Below, piece by piece: positions 43,986 through 53,165 of a stretch of DNA of 64,000 nucleotides. The notes under the pieces were generated by a model that did no database searches, had not been told where the DNA came from, and saw only the letters and a program-made list of their open reading frames with translations. The position numbers were made by a program, and so were the translations under genes. Location: positions 293,476 through 357,475 of the forward strand of contig NZ_JAFMPW010000003.1 of the NCBI RefSeq assembly GCF_026126425.1, in the 5' to 3' direction. Position 1 is the first letter of the stretch, and every line of letters starts with the position of its first letter. This DNA comes from Muriicola sp. Z0-33. GTDB taxonomy: Bacteria; Bacteroidota; Bacteroidia; Flavobacteriales; Flavobacteriaceae.

Positions 43986-45179
43986 TTATTTGTTCGTGAT
44001 AAGCTCCGGAATTATCCTGTCTTGTAAAACTCTCCAGGACGACTTTTCAGGGGTGTCATTGATATTCCAACCATTAAAAACCACTATTAATTCATGTTCT
44101 GGTACAACCATCAAAAATTGTCCTCCATAGCCATTGCCCGCAAAAATTTTGCTTTCACCATTGCTGTGTTCGGGAATCCACCACTGATAACCATATCCTA
44201 TTTGTCTATTGTTATTGGGGTTTACGTCTTTCACTACCGGACTTACCGAAGCTGTAACCCAGCTTTCAGATACTATCTGTTTATTATTCCACACCCCATT
44301 ATTAAGAAATAAAGCACCTATTTTAGCCAAATCTTCTGCCTTTAGATATAGCCCCCCTTCTGTATCAATTTCTCCATCCGGGGTTTTTTTCCAGTAATAA
44401 TCGCTGATTCCAAGTGGCTCAAATAGTTTTTCTTCGGCCCACTTGTCTATACGCTGTCCGGTAATAATCCTGACTATCTTACCCAAAAGCACACTTGCTC
44501 CACTATTATATTCAAACCTTTTTCCCGCAATGGTATCCATAGGTTTATTTAATACATACTTTATCCATTCATCGCTTAATTCCATCGCAATACAATCATT
44601 GGAGAGATCCGTATAATCATCTTCATTCCACTCCAGGCCACTTCTCATTGTTAACAAGTCTTCAATAGTTATCGCCTTCTTTCTTTCATCCAAAGCTTTA
44701 ATAGTATAATCTTTAAATAAGGGCATCACTTTTGTTTTAACATTGTACTCCTCATTTAAATCGAAAGCTATCCCAAGCAGTATTGAAGTAACACTTTTGG
44801 TAACAGATTGGAGGGAATGCAGCTGAGTTTTCCTGTAGAAGGGATGCCAGTCAGGGTGGTTGTAATTAAATTGATGATTAGTAGTATCGTATTTTTTGGC
44901 TATGGAGGCATAGTCCTGCACATATTTAAAATCTGCCAATACCTCTTTGTTTTGGATGACCATAAAACGATCTATCAGGCCATATGCTCCATTTTTTATT
45001 TCCAGATTAACGGAATCTATTACCGCTAATAGGGCACTGGATGGTGTTAAGGTGTAGGTTGAAGAAGCAACATCTTTATTAGCTTCTTTGTCCTTATTTC
45101 CTGTTTTGCATCCAATAAGTGCAAGGATGAGTAAAATGGAAAATGGAAGTAGTTGTATTCTGTTCTTTAACTTGCTCAT
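43986..45179 (-). CDS. Serine hydrolase lipoprotein (beta-lactamase family)
   Basis: A 397-aa lipoprotein (LALIGC, Cys24) with a class C beta-lactamase fold: SVTK (Ser125-Lys128), YNSGAS (YxN-type) and GNGYGGQFLMVVP near the C terminus in place of KTG. Probably a periplasmic esterase or peptidase. Its start is only 9 nt from the stop of the DHFR-like gene, so both are likely on one transcript. Only distantly related to the neighbour at 42835. Confidence 0.88.
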   Translation of the reverse strand: MSKLKNRIQLLPFSILLILALIGCKTGNKDKEANKDVASSTYTLTPSSALLAVIDSVNLEIKNGAYGLIDRFMVIQNKEVLADFKYVQDYASIAKKYDTTNHQFNYNHPDWHPFYRKTQLHSLQSVTKSVTSILLGIAFDLNEEYNVKTKVMPLFKDYTIKALDERKKAITIEDLLTMRSGLEWNEDDYTDLSNDCIAMELSDEWIKYVLNKPMDTIAGKRFEYNSGASVLLGKIVRIITGQRIDKWAEEKLFEPLGISDYYWKKTPDGEIDTEGGLYLKAEDLAKIGALFLNNGVWNNKQIVSESWVTASVSPVVKDVNPNNNRQIGYGYQWWIPEHSNGESKIFAGNGYGGQFLMVVPEHELIVVFNGWNINDTPEKSSWRVLQDRIIPELITNK

Positions 45180-45188
45180 TTTTTATTT

Positions 45189-45728
45189 TTAATTTTTTCG
45201 TTTGTAATGACGCTGCACTATTTGATTTAAAAAAGTTTTGGTCCCCATTAATTCAAATTCCATTGCTTTGGGAAGTTCTGAAAACAAAGGCGCACCACCC
45301 CCTAGTAATATCGGAATAGTGGTAATGACCATTTCATCAATTAAATCTGCTTTGAGAAAGTTACGTATTGTTGTTCCTCCGTCTATATAAAGTCTGTAAA
45401 ATCCTTTTTTATAAATCTGGGCCAGAATTTCAGTAAGCGAGCCTTTAACTAAAAACGCCTTCTCCTTATGACTTTCAGGGATTTCATTTAAAGTAGTACT
45501 CAATACAAATACCGGTTTGTCATAGGGCCAGTCTACATCAAATCCACAGACGGTTTCGAAGGTGGATCGGCCCATGACAAGAGCGTCTATTTCATTGGTG
45601 AATGCTATATATCCCATATCGTCAAGATCGGGATTCGGGATGGAATGCAGCCAATCTACCCCACCATTTTTATCGGCAATATAGCCATCTAAACTTGTCG
45701 CTATAAATACACTATTCTTTTTGTCCAC
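45189..45728 (-). CDS. Dihydrofolate reductase-fold protein (RibD C-terminal family), GTG start
   Basis: A 179-aa cytosolic protein of the RibD_C family with FIATSLDGYIADKNG, LVMGRSTFETV and RLYIDGGTTIRNFLKADL. The start is GTG at 45728; no in-frame ATG lies upstream near it. It is followed 9 nt later by a serine hydrolase lipoprotein gene, a link of unclear meaning. Third of three paralogs in the window. Confidence 0.85.
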   Translation of the reverse strand: MDKKNSVFIATSLDGYIADKNGGVDWLHSIPNPDLDDMGYIAFTNEIDALVMGRSTFETVCGFDVDWPYDKPVFVLSTTLNEIPESHKEKAFLVKGSLTEILAQIYKKGFYRLYIDGGTTIRNFLKADLIDEMVITTIPILLGGGAPLFSELPKAMEFELMGTKTFLNQIVQRHYKRKN

Positions 45729-45862
45729 TATATTAAAGTTCGGTATTTCTGTAAGAAATTCATGGCTAATCTATATAGCGCATTGCATTGCAATCTAAAC
45801 ATTGTTAAAGTAATTAAAAGTGATTTCACCAATTAATCCTGCCAGCAATCCTCAAAAAGCTG

Positions 45863-46756
45863 CTACAGCTCGTTAGACCTGACCCAATTAATAAATAGGT
45901 TTATCCACTGCCCTGTGCCATCTTCTTCACTACCCAATCCAAATCCATGCCCCCCCTTGGCAAACAGATGTACCTCTGCCAATATATTGTGCTGGTATAA
46001 TTGCTGAGCATATAGCGTAGTTTCCTCCACAAAACAAACATCATCGTCATAAGCATGTACCAAAAATGCCGGAGGGGTGTCTGCAGATACTAAATTGAGT
46101 AGTTGGTTTTGATTAACTTCTTCATCGGTAAGCTTTCTGTAATATAAGCTCTCCTCGAGCCATTTTAAATTTGCATCTGAAAGGTTGGTCACCCCATATA
46201 TCAGGGCAGAAAAGTTAGGGTTTTCTTCCTCTCTATCACTTTTCCAAAGACTGGCAACGGTGGCTAAATGGCTACCTGCCGAGAAGCCCATAACACCTAC
46301 CTTTTCTCTATTAAAACCATATTCCCCGGACATACTTCTTAGAAGCACAAGTGCTCTTCTGGTATCGGTAAGCGGAACTAAATGGGGCTCCTCTGATGTT
46401 TCAGGGCTTGGAAGCCTGTATTTCAACACTGCCGCGGTAATGCCATTGGCCGACAGCTTTTCGGCCACATCGTAACCTTCGTGGTGGATTGCCACCATTT
46501 CATAGCCGCCACCAGGTATGATAACTACTGCTTTTCCGGTATTCTCCCCCTTAGCCTTATAGACGGTAAGTGTGGGGTTTGTAATATTTAATAAGCAAAG
46601 TGTCCCCCAAAGCTCTTTTTCATATTCTTTTAAGTTATTTTCTTTATAATGGGGCTTTTCAGTCTCCTCCCATAGCCTATAAACAGTTTGAGCCCCGACT
46701 ATATTTCCAAATAAAAAAAATATAAACAACAGACCAAAAGGTGCTAAATTTTTCAT
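45863..46756 (-). CDS. Secreted alpha/beta hydrolase (BD-FAE/acetylesterase-like)
   Basis: A 297-aa esterase with a signal peptide (~1-22, ending VGAQ). Motifs are VVIIPGGGYEMVAIHHEG (oxyanion region), the nucleophile elbow VMGFSAGSHLAT, DTPPAFLVHAYDDDVCF (Asp) and KGGHGFGLG (His). This is the layout of xylan or pectin acetylesterase-like enzymes found in Bacteroidota. No polysaccharide operon surrounds it, so the physiological substrate is open. Confidence 0.88.
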   Translation of the reverse strand: MKNLAPFGLLFIFFLFGNIVGAQTVYRLWEETEKPHYKENNLKEYEKELWGTLCLLNITNPTLTVYKAKGENTGKAVVIIPGGGYEMVAIHHEGYDVAEKLSANGITAAVLKYRLPSPETSEEPHLVPLTDTRRALVLLRSMSGEYGFNREKVGVMGFSAGSHLATVASLWKSDREEENPNFSALIYGVTNLSDANLKWLEESLYYRKLTDEEVNQNQLLNLVSADTPPAFLVHAYDDDVCFVEETTLYAQQLYQHNILAEVHLFAKGGHGFGLGSEEDGTGQWINLFINWVRSNEL

Positions 46757-47203
46757 TTTGAAAATTATTAACTTAAATGATTATTCCGGTAATTTTTTGA
46801 ATAATTCAACTACAATGGCCTATTCAAATGATTCATAACGTTATTGAAAATGAAAACTACCGGGCTTTAAGATAGTTAAATTGAAGGATTATGTATTTAA
46901 TTAACCAGTCAGGCTGCTATTTCTTATTCAGGTTGTTGCAGGTTGATATGGTTAGTTATTTGGGTAGTTGTTCTAATAATAAATCATAAGCGGTCCTGGC
47001 CATACTTTTGGAGCATACTACCCTATTCTTCATCCCAACCACCCGGCTCTTGCGCCTCTGATTTCAGTAGCAATTAATTTGTTCTTCACAATTTAAATTA
47101 GATCTGCTTATTAAAATGTCAGGGCCAAAAGGGTGTGCTTTTTTATTTATTCCGTATATTAAGTGCTTATTAATCAATAACTAACAACCAAACTTTATTA
47201 ATT
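46757..47203. other. 447-nt spacer without a supported gene
   Basis: Lies between the divergent esterase gene and the small membrane-protein gene. A minus-strand open stretch (about 46962-47066) ends MKNRVVCSKSMART and DLLLEQLPK but lacks support as a gene. No consensus promoter was seen for either neighbour. Confidence 0.4.
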
Positions 47204-47644
47204 ATGGAAACAGCAGAAATTATTTTTAGCGCAGTGGGGGTCTTATTCTTACTCCTGGCCGCATTCGGTGCCCTGAAACTTAACCGAAGGAACTTTTTAT
47301 TGGGGATATTCCTCTTTAGCCTACTACCCATCATTGGTGAGTACCAGGCGTACTCGGCCGTAGGCGAATGGGGTATGCTAGCAACTATGATGGCTTTCTT
47401 GGGCATTGCAATTGTCACCTTCCCAACGAAAGCGAAATATGGCTCGGACAATGTCGCGGCAACTACGATTGCCAAAAAGATTGGTCTGGCTATCATTGCC
47501 GTAAATCTATTCCAGGCCTATATGATCCTGGGCGTTAGAGATGATGTGCCAAGTCAGTATGGATATATGCATATTGTCCTGGCCGTTATTGTGATTTACG
47601 TGGTCATTAAATCCAATTCGGACAAGGGCTTCAGTTGGAATTAA
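47204..47644 (+). CDS. Small membrane protein with four helices
   Basis: I do not recognise the family. The 146-aa product has about four hydrophobic helices (residues ~4-22, ~28-44, ~56-72, ~92-130 in two parts) and short loops. The C terminus is short and soluble (KSNSDKGFSWN). It is one of few plus-strand genes and is followed by two hairpins, so it is a single-gene transcript. Context gives no hint of its role. Confidence 0.72.
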   Translation: METAEIIFSAVGVLFLLLAAFGALKLNRRNFLLGIFLFSLLPIIGEYQAYSAVGEWGMLATMMAFLGIAIVTFPTKAKYGSDNVAATTIAKKIGLAIIAVNLFQAYMILGVRDDVPSQYGYMHIVLAVIVIYVVIKSNSDKGFSWN

Positions 47645-47693
47645 CCATCCAAGCCGATCTTTGAAAAAAGAAGATCAATTGAATAACATTAAA

Positions 47694-47745
47694 AACCCCT
47701 GAGAGGGGTTATGGAAAATGCCAGTATGCTGCTGGCATTTTCTTT
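47694..47745 (+). terminator. Tandem hairpins ending the small membrane-protein transcript
   Basis: First hairpin AACCCCT-GAG-AGGGGTT (47694-47710); second AAAATGCCAG at 47715-47724 with CTGGCATTTT at 47732-47741, followed by CTTTT. The second has the form of an intrinsic terminator; the first lies 49 nt after the stop codon. Confidence 0.75.
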
Positions 47746-47817
47746 TGATTTATTGGCTTTTAACATTCTGCTTTCAAAATTCATTTTAATTTTTGTTCAA
47801 ACTACCTCTAATACCCA

Positions 47818-49407
47818 TTATTTCCAGGCAGTACGTTTTTCCCAGATTTTATCAGCAGCCCTTAATGCCAATGCCATTATAGTTGAAGTAGGATTTACAC
47901 CTGCACCTGTTGTAAATGAACTCCCATCTACTACATATAAATTTGGCACCCCGTGTACTTTATTGTTTTTGTCCACCACAGAATTTTTTTCATTTGTTCC
48001 CATACGAGCTGTTCCCATTAAATGGGCCAGGTTTGTTGGTGGGGGAACAATGATTTCTTTAGCTCCCGCGGCCATTAAAACTTCGGTTGATTTCTCAACG
48101 GCATGGGCCAACATTTTTTTTGAATTTTCGGATAGAGAATAGGTTACTTTCGCAGCTGCAATCCCATTGGTATCTACCTCCTTATCATCTAATGTTACCA
48201 TATTGGTTTCTTCCGGAAGATCATCTGCCACTACAGTCAGACCTACCTGATGGGGAAAGATTTTACCAAATTCAGTATGATGTGCTTTCCCCCACGGAAT
48301 GTTCTGGGCCTGAGATAAGGGTCCAAATGTCCGCTCTCCTATAAGCATATATCCTCGTTTAAATCCCCGGTTCTCGTCGGTCTCATAAAATTCCTGACTA
48401 AATAAAGGGCTCCCCATAGGTCCTATATGACTGTCCATGGTTTCTTCAAAAACACCATTAATGAAATGCGTTGGGTGTGTCATAAAGTTTTTACCTACCA
48501 GGCCATTACTGTTGCCCAATCCGTCCGGGAATAAATTGGACTTAGAGTTCAATAACAACCTGGGCGTTCCTATCCCATTACAACACACTACTACTACTTT
48601 AGCCTTTATCTCCCGGGTATTTCCATCTTTGTCAAAATAGATAGCCCCTTTTGCCTTTCCTTCCTTTGTAACGGTAACTTCTTTAACCCTGGACCAGGTC
48701 CTGATTTCAGCACCTTTTTCTATAGCTAATGGCCAATAGGTACGATCAGTAGTTGCTTTTGCTCCCATTGGACATCCAAACATACATTTACCATGTAGCT
48801 TACAAGGTGCTCTACCCTTGTATGGCTCCGAAATAATGCCGTGGTCACTAACCCACCAGTGCCAACCTAATTTCTCAAAGCCCTTCACTAATGTATGTCC
48901 CATTTTACCAAGGGGTAAAGGAGGTGTTGGTCTTTTAGAGCGTGGAGGGTTGGCAGGATCTCCGGCTAAACCAGATACGCCCAGCATTTTATCATTGAAG
49001 TCGTAATAAGGTTCCAAATCCCAGTAACCAATAGGCCAGTCGTCAGCAACACCATCTAAGGTTTTTACTTTAAAATCTGACGGATGAAATCTGGGAAAAA
49101 TACCTTGCCAATGTATTGTTGTTCCGCCCACGGCATTAAACATCATAACAAATGGCGGGTTCTCACCATCAGTGGTAACCGGGTAATCTTCCTTGCGATC
49201 TCTTAAGTTCGGACTTAAATTAAAATCGCCCTCCCTGGTTAAATGAGTTTCATAATCTGGTTTTAATGAAGGAAATGTAGAAGGGTCTATCCAGCCACCT
49301 TGCTCCAAACAAACCACTTTTGCGCCTTTTTCGGTTAAACTCCATGAGAGGGCAGCACCCGCAGCTCCTGATCCGATTACTAAAACATCTATATCCTCAT
49401 CTTTCAT
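47818..49407 (-). CDS. GMC family FAD-dependent oxidoreductase (dehydrogenase large subunit)
   Basis: A 529-aa flavoprotein with the FAD-binding motif VLVIGSGAAGAALSWSL near the N terminus, the GMC signature region GGTTIHWQG, and the C-terminal DGSSFTTGAGVNPTSTIMAL. A cysteine-rich stretch CKLHGKCMFGC (~190-200) resembles the cluster-binding region seen in some FAD glucose/gluconate dehydrogenases. It oxidises a sugar, polyol or alcohol. Its partner, a subunit-3-type protein, ends 4 nt upstream; no cytochrome c subunit gene follows. Confidence 0.9.
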   Translation of the reverse strand: MKDEDIDVLVIGSGAAGAALSWSLTEKGAKVVCLEQGGWIDPSTFPSLKPDYETHLTREGDFNLSPNLRDRKEDYPVTTDGENPPFVMMFNAVGGTTIHWQGIFPRFHPSDFKVKTLDGVADDWPIGYWDLEPYYDFNDKMLGVSGLAGDPANPPRSKRPTPPLPLGKMGHTLVKGFEKLGWHWWVSDHGIISEPYKGRAPCKLHGKCMFGCPMGAKATTDRTYWPLAIEKGAEIRTWSRVKEVTVTKEGKAKGAIYFDKDGNTREIKAKVVVVCCNGIGTPRLLLNSKSNLFPDGLGNSNGLVGKNFMTHPTHFINGVFEETMDSHIGPMGSPLFSQEFYETDENRGFKRGYMLIGERTFGPLSQAQNIPWGKAHHTEFGKIFPHQVGLTVVADDLPEETNMVTLDDKEVDTNGIAAAKVTYSLSENSKKMLAHAVEKSTEVLMAAGAKEIIVPPPTNLAHLMGTARMGTNEKNSVVDKNNKVHGVPNLYVVDGSSFTTGAGVNPTSTIMALALRAADKIWEKRTAWK

Positions 49408-49411
49408 AACC

Positions 49412-49984
49412 TTAAATTTTGGTATATGTCGGTGGACCGGTTTTAACGCGATCTAATAATTTCTCATCAAAGGGTGTCATTTCTGGTCCAAATGTTCCTG
49501 TAGTATGGGGTTCATATTTAATTAATTCATATACTTCTTTATTGGTATAGTAGCTCTCATAAGTAAAGTCCTTAAGTACTTTAAATAACTCAGGTTCCGA
49601 TTGTTCCATATTGGTTAATACAGCAATACGATTATCCTTATTCAATGTTGAAAAATCAGAGCTGAAATGTTGTAGACTATGAGCTTCAATTTTATCTGTC
49701 AGGCTTATAAATAAAGGCGTTAACTCCAGTAATTCCTCCAGGATATTTAAAACGTAGCCAACCCCTCCTATTTCCGAAGCTGAGGGCATTTTTTCATTGG
49801 CAGGAATTATTTCATCCATTGCATATTTCAGGGTCTTTTGCTGTTGGCTGTCTAAAGGAGCATCCCCTTCGGTTTTTTTTGTTTCGGCACATGCTACAGG
49901 AAGTGTCAACGCACCAGTAGCTATCAGGGCTTGTGCAGAAATCACAGCTTTGGTAAAGCTCCTTCTCGACCATTTATTATTCAT
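49412..49984 (-). CDS. Gluconate 2-dehydrogenase subunit 3 family protein, Tat-type signal
   Basis: A 190-aa small subunit of GMC-type dehydrogenases (PF13618). The N terminus SRRSFTKAVISAQ is a twin-arginine signal followed by a hydrophobic stretch, so it likely carries the folded large subunit across the membrane. LKYAMDEIIPANEKMPSASE is the family signature. It is directly upstream of the GMC gene (4-nt gap), as in the usual operon order. Confidence 0.87.
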   Translation of the reverse strand: MNNKWSRRSFTKAVISAQALIATGALTLPVACAETKKTEGDAPLDSQQQKTLKYAMDEIIPANEKMPSASEIGGVGYVLNILEELLELTPLFISLTDKIEAHSLQHFSSDFSTLNKDNRIAVLTNMEQSEPELFKVLKDFTYESYYTNKEVYELIKYEPHTTGTFGPEMTPFDEKLLDRVKTGPPTYTKI

Positions 49985-50180
49985 AATCTATTTTTGTAAA
50001 AGTTTCTGACTATTGGGCTATTATTTCTCCTGGGATGTCCTGTCCTGTCACCCAGCGGATATATCGGGTCAGTTAAATGTAAGGATTTTCTAATTGGCTA
50101 CCTGGAAGCCTGGTATCCGTCTCAGATTAAGGCCTATAGCTTGTTACTAGTACTTCTTATTAGTTTTATAAATCTTGTGC

Positions 50181-50612
50181 TTATTTAATTCTCAGCTGAT
50201 AGGCTATAAAGAGGCAACTAAAGATTATTAACAGGTTTATAAGGGCCCTGGTGATCCAGGGGTATTTTGAGTAGTCAATTTTGGCATAATCACTTAAAAC
50301 CACACAAAATCCCATTAATAGAAACCAGGGAGTTAAAAGCAATTCAAAGTTCCACCTCAATAACATAATAACCGCATCATGTATAAAGCCGCAGAATGTA
50401 AATGTGAGTATAAGAGATAAGGCCGGGGATAAGATGATTTTCAGAGGTTTAAAAATATATTTTCCCAGATAATAGCTCCATATAGGATTCCAAAATTTCC
50501 AGAAATTCTTAAACTTTCCTGCTCCCAATGAACGAATCATCATATTTTTAAGCGAATCACTTGCACCTAAAGGAACTCCATTTCTTTTTTTTACGTATTG
50601 GGATAAATTCAA
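50181..50612 (-). CDS. Short MBOAT-like membrane protein (possible acyltransferase fragment)
   Basis: A 143-aa membrane protein. The segment FWNPIWSYYLGKYIFKPL followed by FTFCGFIHDAV resembles the catalytic region of membrane-bound O-acyltransferases, where FWRRWH and a later His in a helix are characteristic; the His of GFIHD would be the active one. Full MBOAT proteins are 350-480 aa, so this is at most a minimal form or a piece. It follows the YdjM-like gene by 62 nt on the same strand. Confidence 0.55.
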   Translation of the reverse strand: MNLSQYVKKRNGVPLGASDSLKNMMIRSLGAGKFKNFWKFWNPIWSYYLGKYIFKPLKIILSPALSLILTFTFCGFIHDAVIMLLRWNFELLLTPWFLLMGFCVVLSDYAKIDYSKYPWITRALINLLIIFSCLFIAYQLRIK

Positions 50613-50674
50613 ATCTTAAATTCTGGTATGGCCGGTTGGCATGTAATTTACACCTTGTTGGTGTTAAGACTACT

Positions 50675-51319
50675 TCAGGTACTTTGTGATGGTTTTTTTT
50701 CAATCCACCCGGCCCAGAGAATTATTAACCACATCAGATTGGCAGACCATGCGACGGCCATTACATTGGGTGGTGGCGGACCACTAAGATTCATTAGATG
50801 CACAACGAGAAGAAAAGCAATTAACAGCAAAAATGATTTTTTTCGCTTGAAATTGGATGATTTATAATAAAGAAATGCCCCAACCCCAAAAAGCAAAACT
50901 TCCAAAACAATCTCTATAACTGGATAATTCCATAATCCAAAACCCATCCTGGTTTCCGAAAAAGGTGAGAGCGGCAAATCTGGTCTGTGGGTAATTAAAT
51001 CAAGGATCCAATGACTAATGACTAATCCACCAAGTAGTAATGACCCTTTACTGTTTTTAGTAAATAAGAAATAACCAGCACCCAATAACAGGCTCCAAAC
51101 AAAGGCTGCTAATAAACTATGTGAATAGGGATAGAACTCAAAATTTAAATGTGTCAGTTTGGTATTTCCCGGATCTATTGAGAAGGTTTCAATTCCAAAA
51201 AGAACTAAAATTGGCCAAATTAAATCTAACAGCTGCACCGCAAGGAACATCATGGCCAGAGAAGGCAGTTGATCATTTTTCTTTGACAATAGTCCGACTG
51301 CAAAATGTCCTATAAACAT
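50675..51319 (-). CDS. YdjM-like membrane-bound metal-dependent hydrolase family protein
   Basis: A 214-aa inner-membrane protein of the YdjM/DUF457 type. Candidate metal ligands are GHFAVGLL (His4 region), LLDLIWP (Asp), YSHSLLAAF (His) and SHWILDLITHRPD (His, Asp). About five to six helices. Function in the cell is not established for the family. Preceded by a promoter-like element and followed by the MBOAT-like gene. Confidence 0.82.
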   Translation of the reverse strand: MFIGHFAVGLLSKKNDQLPSLAMMFLAVQLLDLIWPILVLFGIETFSIDPGNTKLTHLNFEFYPYSHSLLAAFVWSLLLGAGYFLFTKNSKGSLLLGGLVISHWILDLITHRPDLPLSPFSETRMGFGLWNYPVIEIVLEVLLFGVGAFLYYKSSNFKRKKSFLLLIAFLLVVHLMNLSGPPPPNVMAVAWSANLMWLIILWAGWIEKKPSQST

Positions 51320-51335
51320 GGTTCTTCTTTTAAGT

Positions 51336-51368
51336 CAAAATTACTCAAAAATCCTTCCGCTTAGTCAA
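51336..51368 (-). promoter_or_regulatory. Candidate promoter of the YdjM-like gene (TTG-N22-TAATTTTG)
   Basis: On the minus strand TTG at 51366-51368 and TAATTTTG at 51336-51343, spaced 22 nt, close to the Bacteroidota consensus. It ends 17 nt before the ATG. Confidence 0.5.
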
Positions 51369-51492
51369 TATAATCTGACCTGTCAGAATAGAAATGTGCC
51401 AAGTTAAAAAAACCATCTAGGTTTTAAATTAAAGTTTTGCATGTAGCGTTCATTATTTATGGACTGCTTTCTTTTATTAAATTCTGTGCTAA

Positions 51493-52035
51493 TTACTGAT
51501 ACAAAACATACCTTGGAGGCTTTAGTCCATTGAGTCGCATATAAACAAGCATTTGCCCTCTATGATGTGTAATATGGTCTGCAAGTAATAACAAAACTTG
51601 TCTTTTTGTTCTATCTAATCCAAAATAGTCTAATCTTTCTTCGAGTTTATCTATATCGAAATTTGAGATAAAAGCTGTGGTTTTGTCGAAGGTCTTGTTT
51701 ATTGCAGCAATCATTTCCTTTTTTGATTTCTTATCCGCTTTGAGTTCGGTGTCGGTATTCCAATCTCTGGCTACACGTCCTCCCATTAAGGACAGACTGT
51801 GCCAATCCATTGCCCAGGCAATGTGCATTAAATTCTCGGCAAAGCTCATTGATTCGGGCGTTGCTTTAAATCCATAATTTTCTTCGGGCATAGTCTCTGC
51901 CACAAGAATTAAGTACTTACGTGAATTTTCCAGGCGCTCCAAATATTCTTTGATAAAATCATTGTCCTGCGCAAACAGTGGTGAAGTTAATGAGGAAGAT
52001 AAAATTACTATACTCAGAATTAATATGCGTTTCAT
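51493..52035 (-). CDS. DinB family protein with signal peptide
   Basis: A 180-aa four-helix DinB/YfiT-like protein with a signal peptide (~1-22, ending PLFAQ). The metal-site histidines are in LMHIAWAMDWH and DHITHHRGQMLVYMRL. DinB proteins include thiol-transferases (bacillithiol S-transferase type), but exported forms are of unknown role. It follows the toroid-fold gene by 30 nt and is probably co-transcribed. Confidence 0.86.
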   Translation of the reverse strand: MKRILILSIVILSSSLTSPLFAQDNDFIKEYLERLENSRKYLILVAETMPEENYGFKATPESMSFAENLMHIAWAMDWHSLSLMGGRVARDWNTDTELKADKKSKKEMIAAINKTFDKTTAFISNFDIDKLEERLDYFGLDRTKRQVLLLLADHITHHRGQMLVYMRLNGLKPPRYVLYQ

Positions 52036-52065
52036 AAGACCTTATTTTGGTTATGTAGATTCCTG

Positions 52066-52962
52066 TTATTTTTCAATGCGATCAAAGTTTTTCAAAACTC
52101 TCAAGGTCCATAATGTTTGTATGCCTGCCCATTCTAATTTTGTTCCCTGACTAATCCCATACCATGTATCCCACCGACCATCTTCTTTCTGTCTTCGGAC
52201 CAGTTCATCTAAATCGGAAGCTATTTCTTCTTCTGAAAAAAGAGTATTTAGAATACTATCAGGGGATGATGTGTAACACAAACTGTGCGGTTTACCATAA
52301 AGCCCCCAACCATCATCTGTTTTATCCTTGCAAATTACCCCGTCTGCCTTTATCCATTTTTTTAAATTTTCAAGGGCTTTGTCTGCCTTTTCTCTGCTTT
52401 TTGTGTATTGCAAGAATTGCAATCGCCTCGGGACACACAAATGGCAAAAAGCGTGCTTCTCTTTAATGCGTTCAATTTCATTCCACACAAATTGCTCTGC
52501 CTTCTCTGACCAGGGGGTTGCTACATTATGTTTCTCAAGAATTCCCAGTAAGGGAGCAGTAGTACTTAAAGCAGCCCATTCTTTAACTGTTTTAAAATGC
52601 GCTTCACACGGATAGCTGCTTTTAGGTCTGAACATCCATGGAATTCCTCCTTTTTCAGTAGTTATACTTTTAAAATAAGGCATAAAATCATTTAATATGA
52701 TCTCTTTGTTGAGATAGCCCACCTCATCCAGGGTTTCAAGAGCCATAATGCTAAATAGAGGCTGACTTTCGGGTGATGCTGTATCGGGTTCCATTCCGTG
52801 TCCAAAACCTCCGTCAGGATTTCTGTAAGCATAAACTGCGTGAAAAACTCCTTCTTTATCTCCATTCTCGAAATAAAATTGAAATAAACGCCTTTCTATC
52901 ATTCTGGCATTGGTCAATATAAAGTCTCTTGCCTTTCCATAGTTGTTCTTTGATAGTCTCAT
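52066..52962 (-). CDS. Terpenoid-cyclase/prenyltransferase-like alpha-toroid protein
   Basis: A 298-aa cytosolic protein with repeated helix pairs and QW-like turns: AVYAYRNPDGGFGHGMEPD, ITTEKGGIPWMF and VRRQKEDGRWDTWYGIS, which suggest the alpha/alpha toroid of squalene cyclase/prenyltransferase-like proteins. The catalytic DxDD of cyclases is absent, so it is unlikely to be a cyclase. Function is unknown. It is probably the first gene of a pair with the DinB-like gene. Confidence 0.68.
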   Translation of the reverse strand: MRLSKNNYGKARDFILTNARMIERRLFQFYFENGDKEGVFHAVYAYRNPDGGFGHGMEPDTASPESQPLFSIMALETLDEVGYLNKEIILNDFMPYFKSITTEKGGIPWMFRPKSSYPCEAHFKTVKEWAALSTTAPLLGILEKHNVATPWSEKAEQFVWNEIERIKEKHAFCHLCVPRRLQFLQYTKSREKADKALENLKKWIKADGVICKDKTDDGWGLYGKPHSLCYTSSPDSILNTLFSEEEIASDLDELVRRQKEDGRWDTWYGISQGTKLEWAGIQTLWTLRVLKNFDRIEK

Positions 52963-53009
52963 TCTGTATAAGTACGTAATTCAAATTGGACATATATTGC
53001 TAAGGAATG

Positions 53010-53062
53010 CCTTGTTCCGGGCCGTGAGAGTTAGCGACAGCCGAGATGGCAGGCTGGCCAAA
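53010..53062. other. GC-rich island with small hairpin in an AT-rich spacer
   Basis: Within the 203-nt spacer 52963-53165 a block of about 50 nt is markedly GC-richer than its surroundings and holds a hairpin CAGCC-N9-GGCTG (53038-53056). No frame here fits a protein. It could be a dispersed repeat unit, a small RNA or a remnant. Confidence 0.35.
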
Positions 53063-53165
53063 ATGGAAAAAATTCTCCTTACCGTAAAGATAATCGTTTG
53101 TAGGATTTTCATGTTTAAAAACTGACTGTTGTTCATTATTCTCACCGTTTTGCAAAGTTTTACCA

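Noticed and set aside
42835..45179. Beta-lactamases conferring drug resistance
   Set aside because: Both have the SxxK and YxN motifs of the fold but lack a standard KTG motif and look like general serine hydrolases/esterases.
46962..47066. Minus-strand open stretch ending DLLLEQLPK
   Set aside because: About 35 codons after a stop, with only an internal ATG, no ribosome-binding-like signal and no family match.
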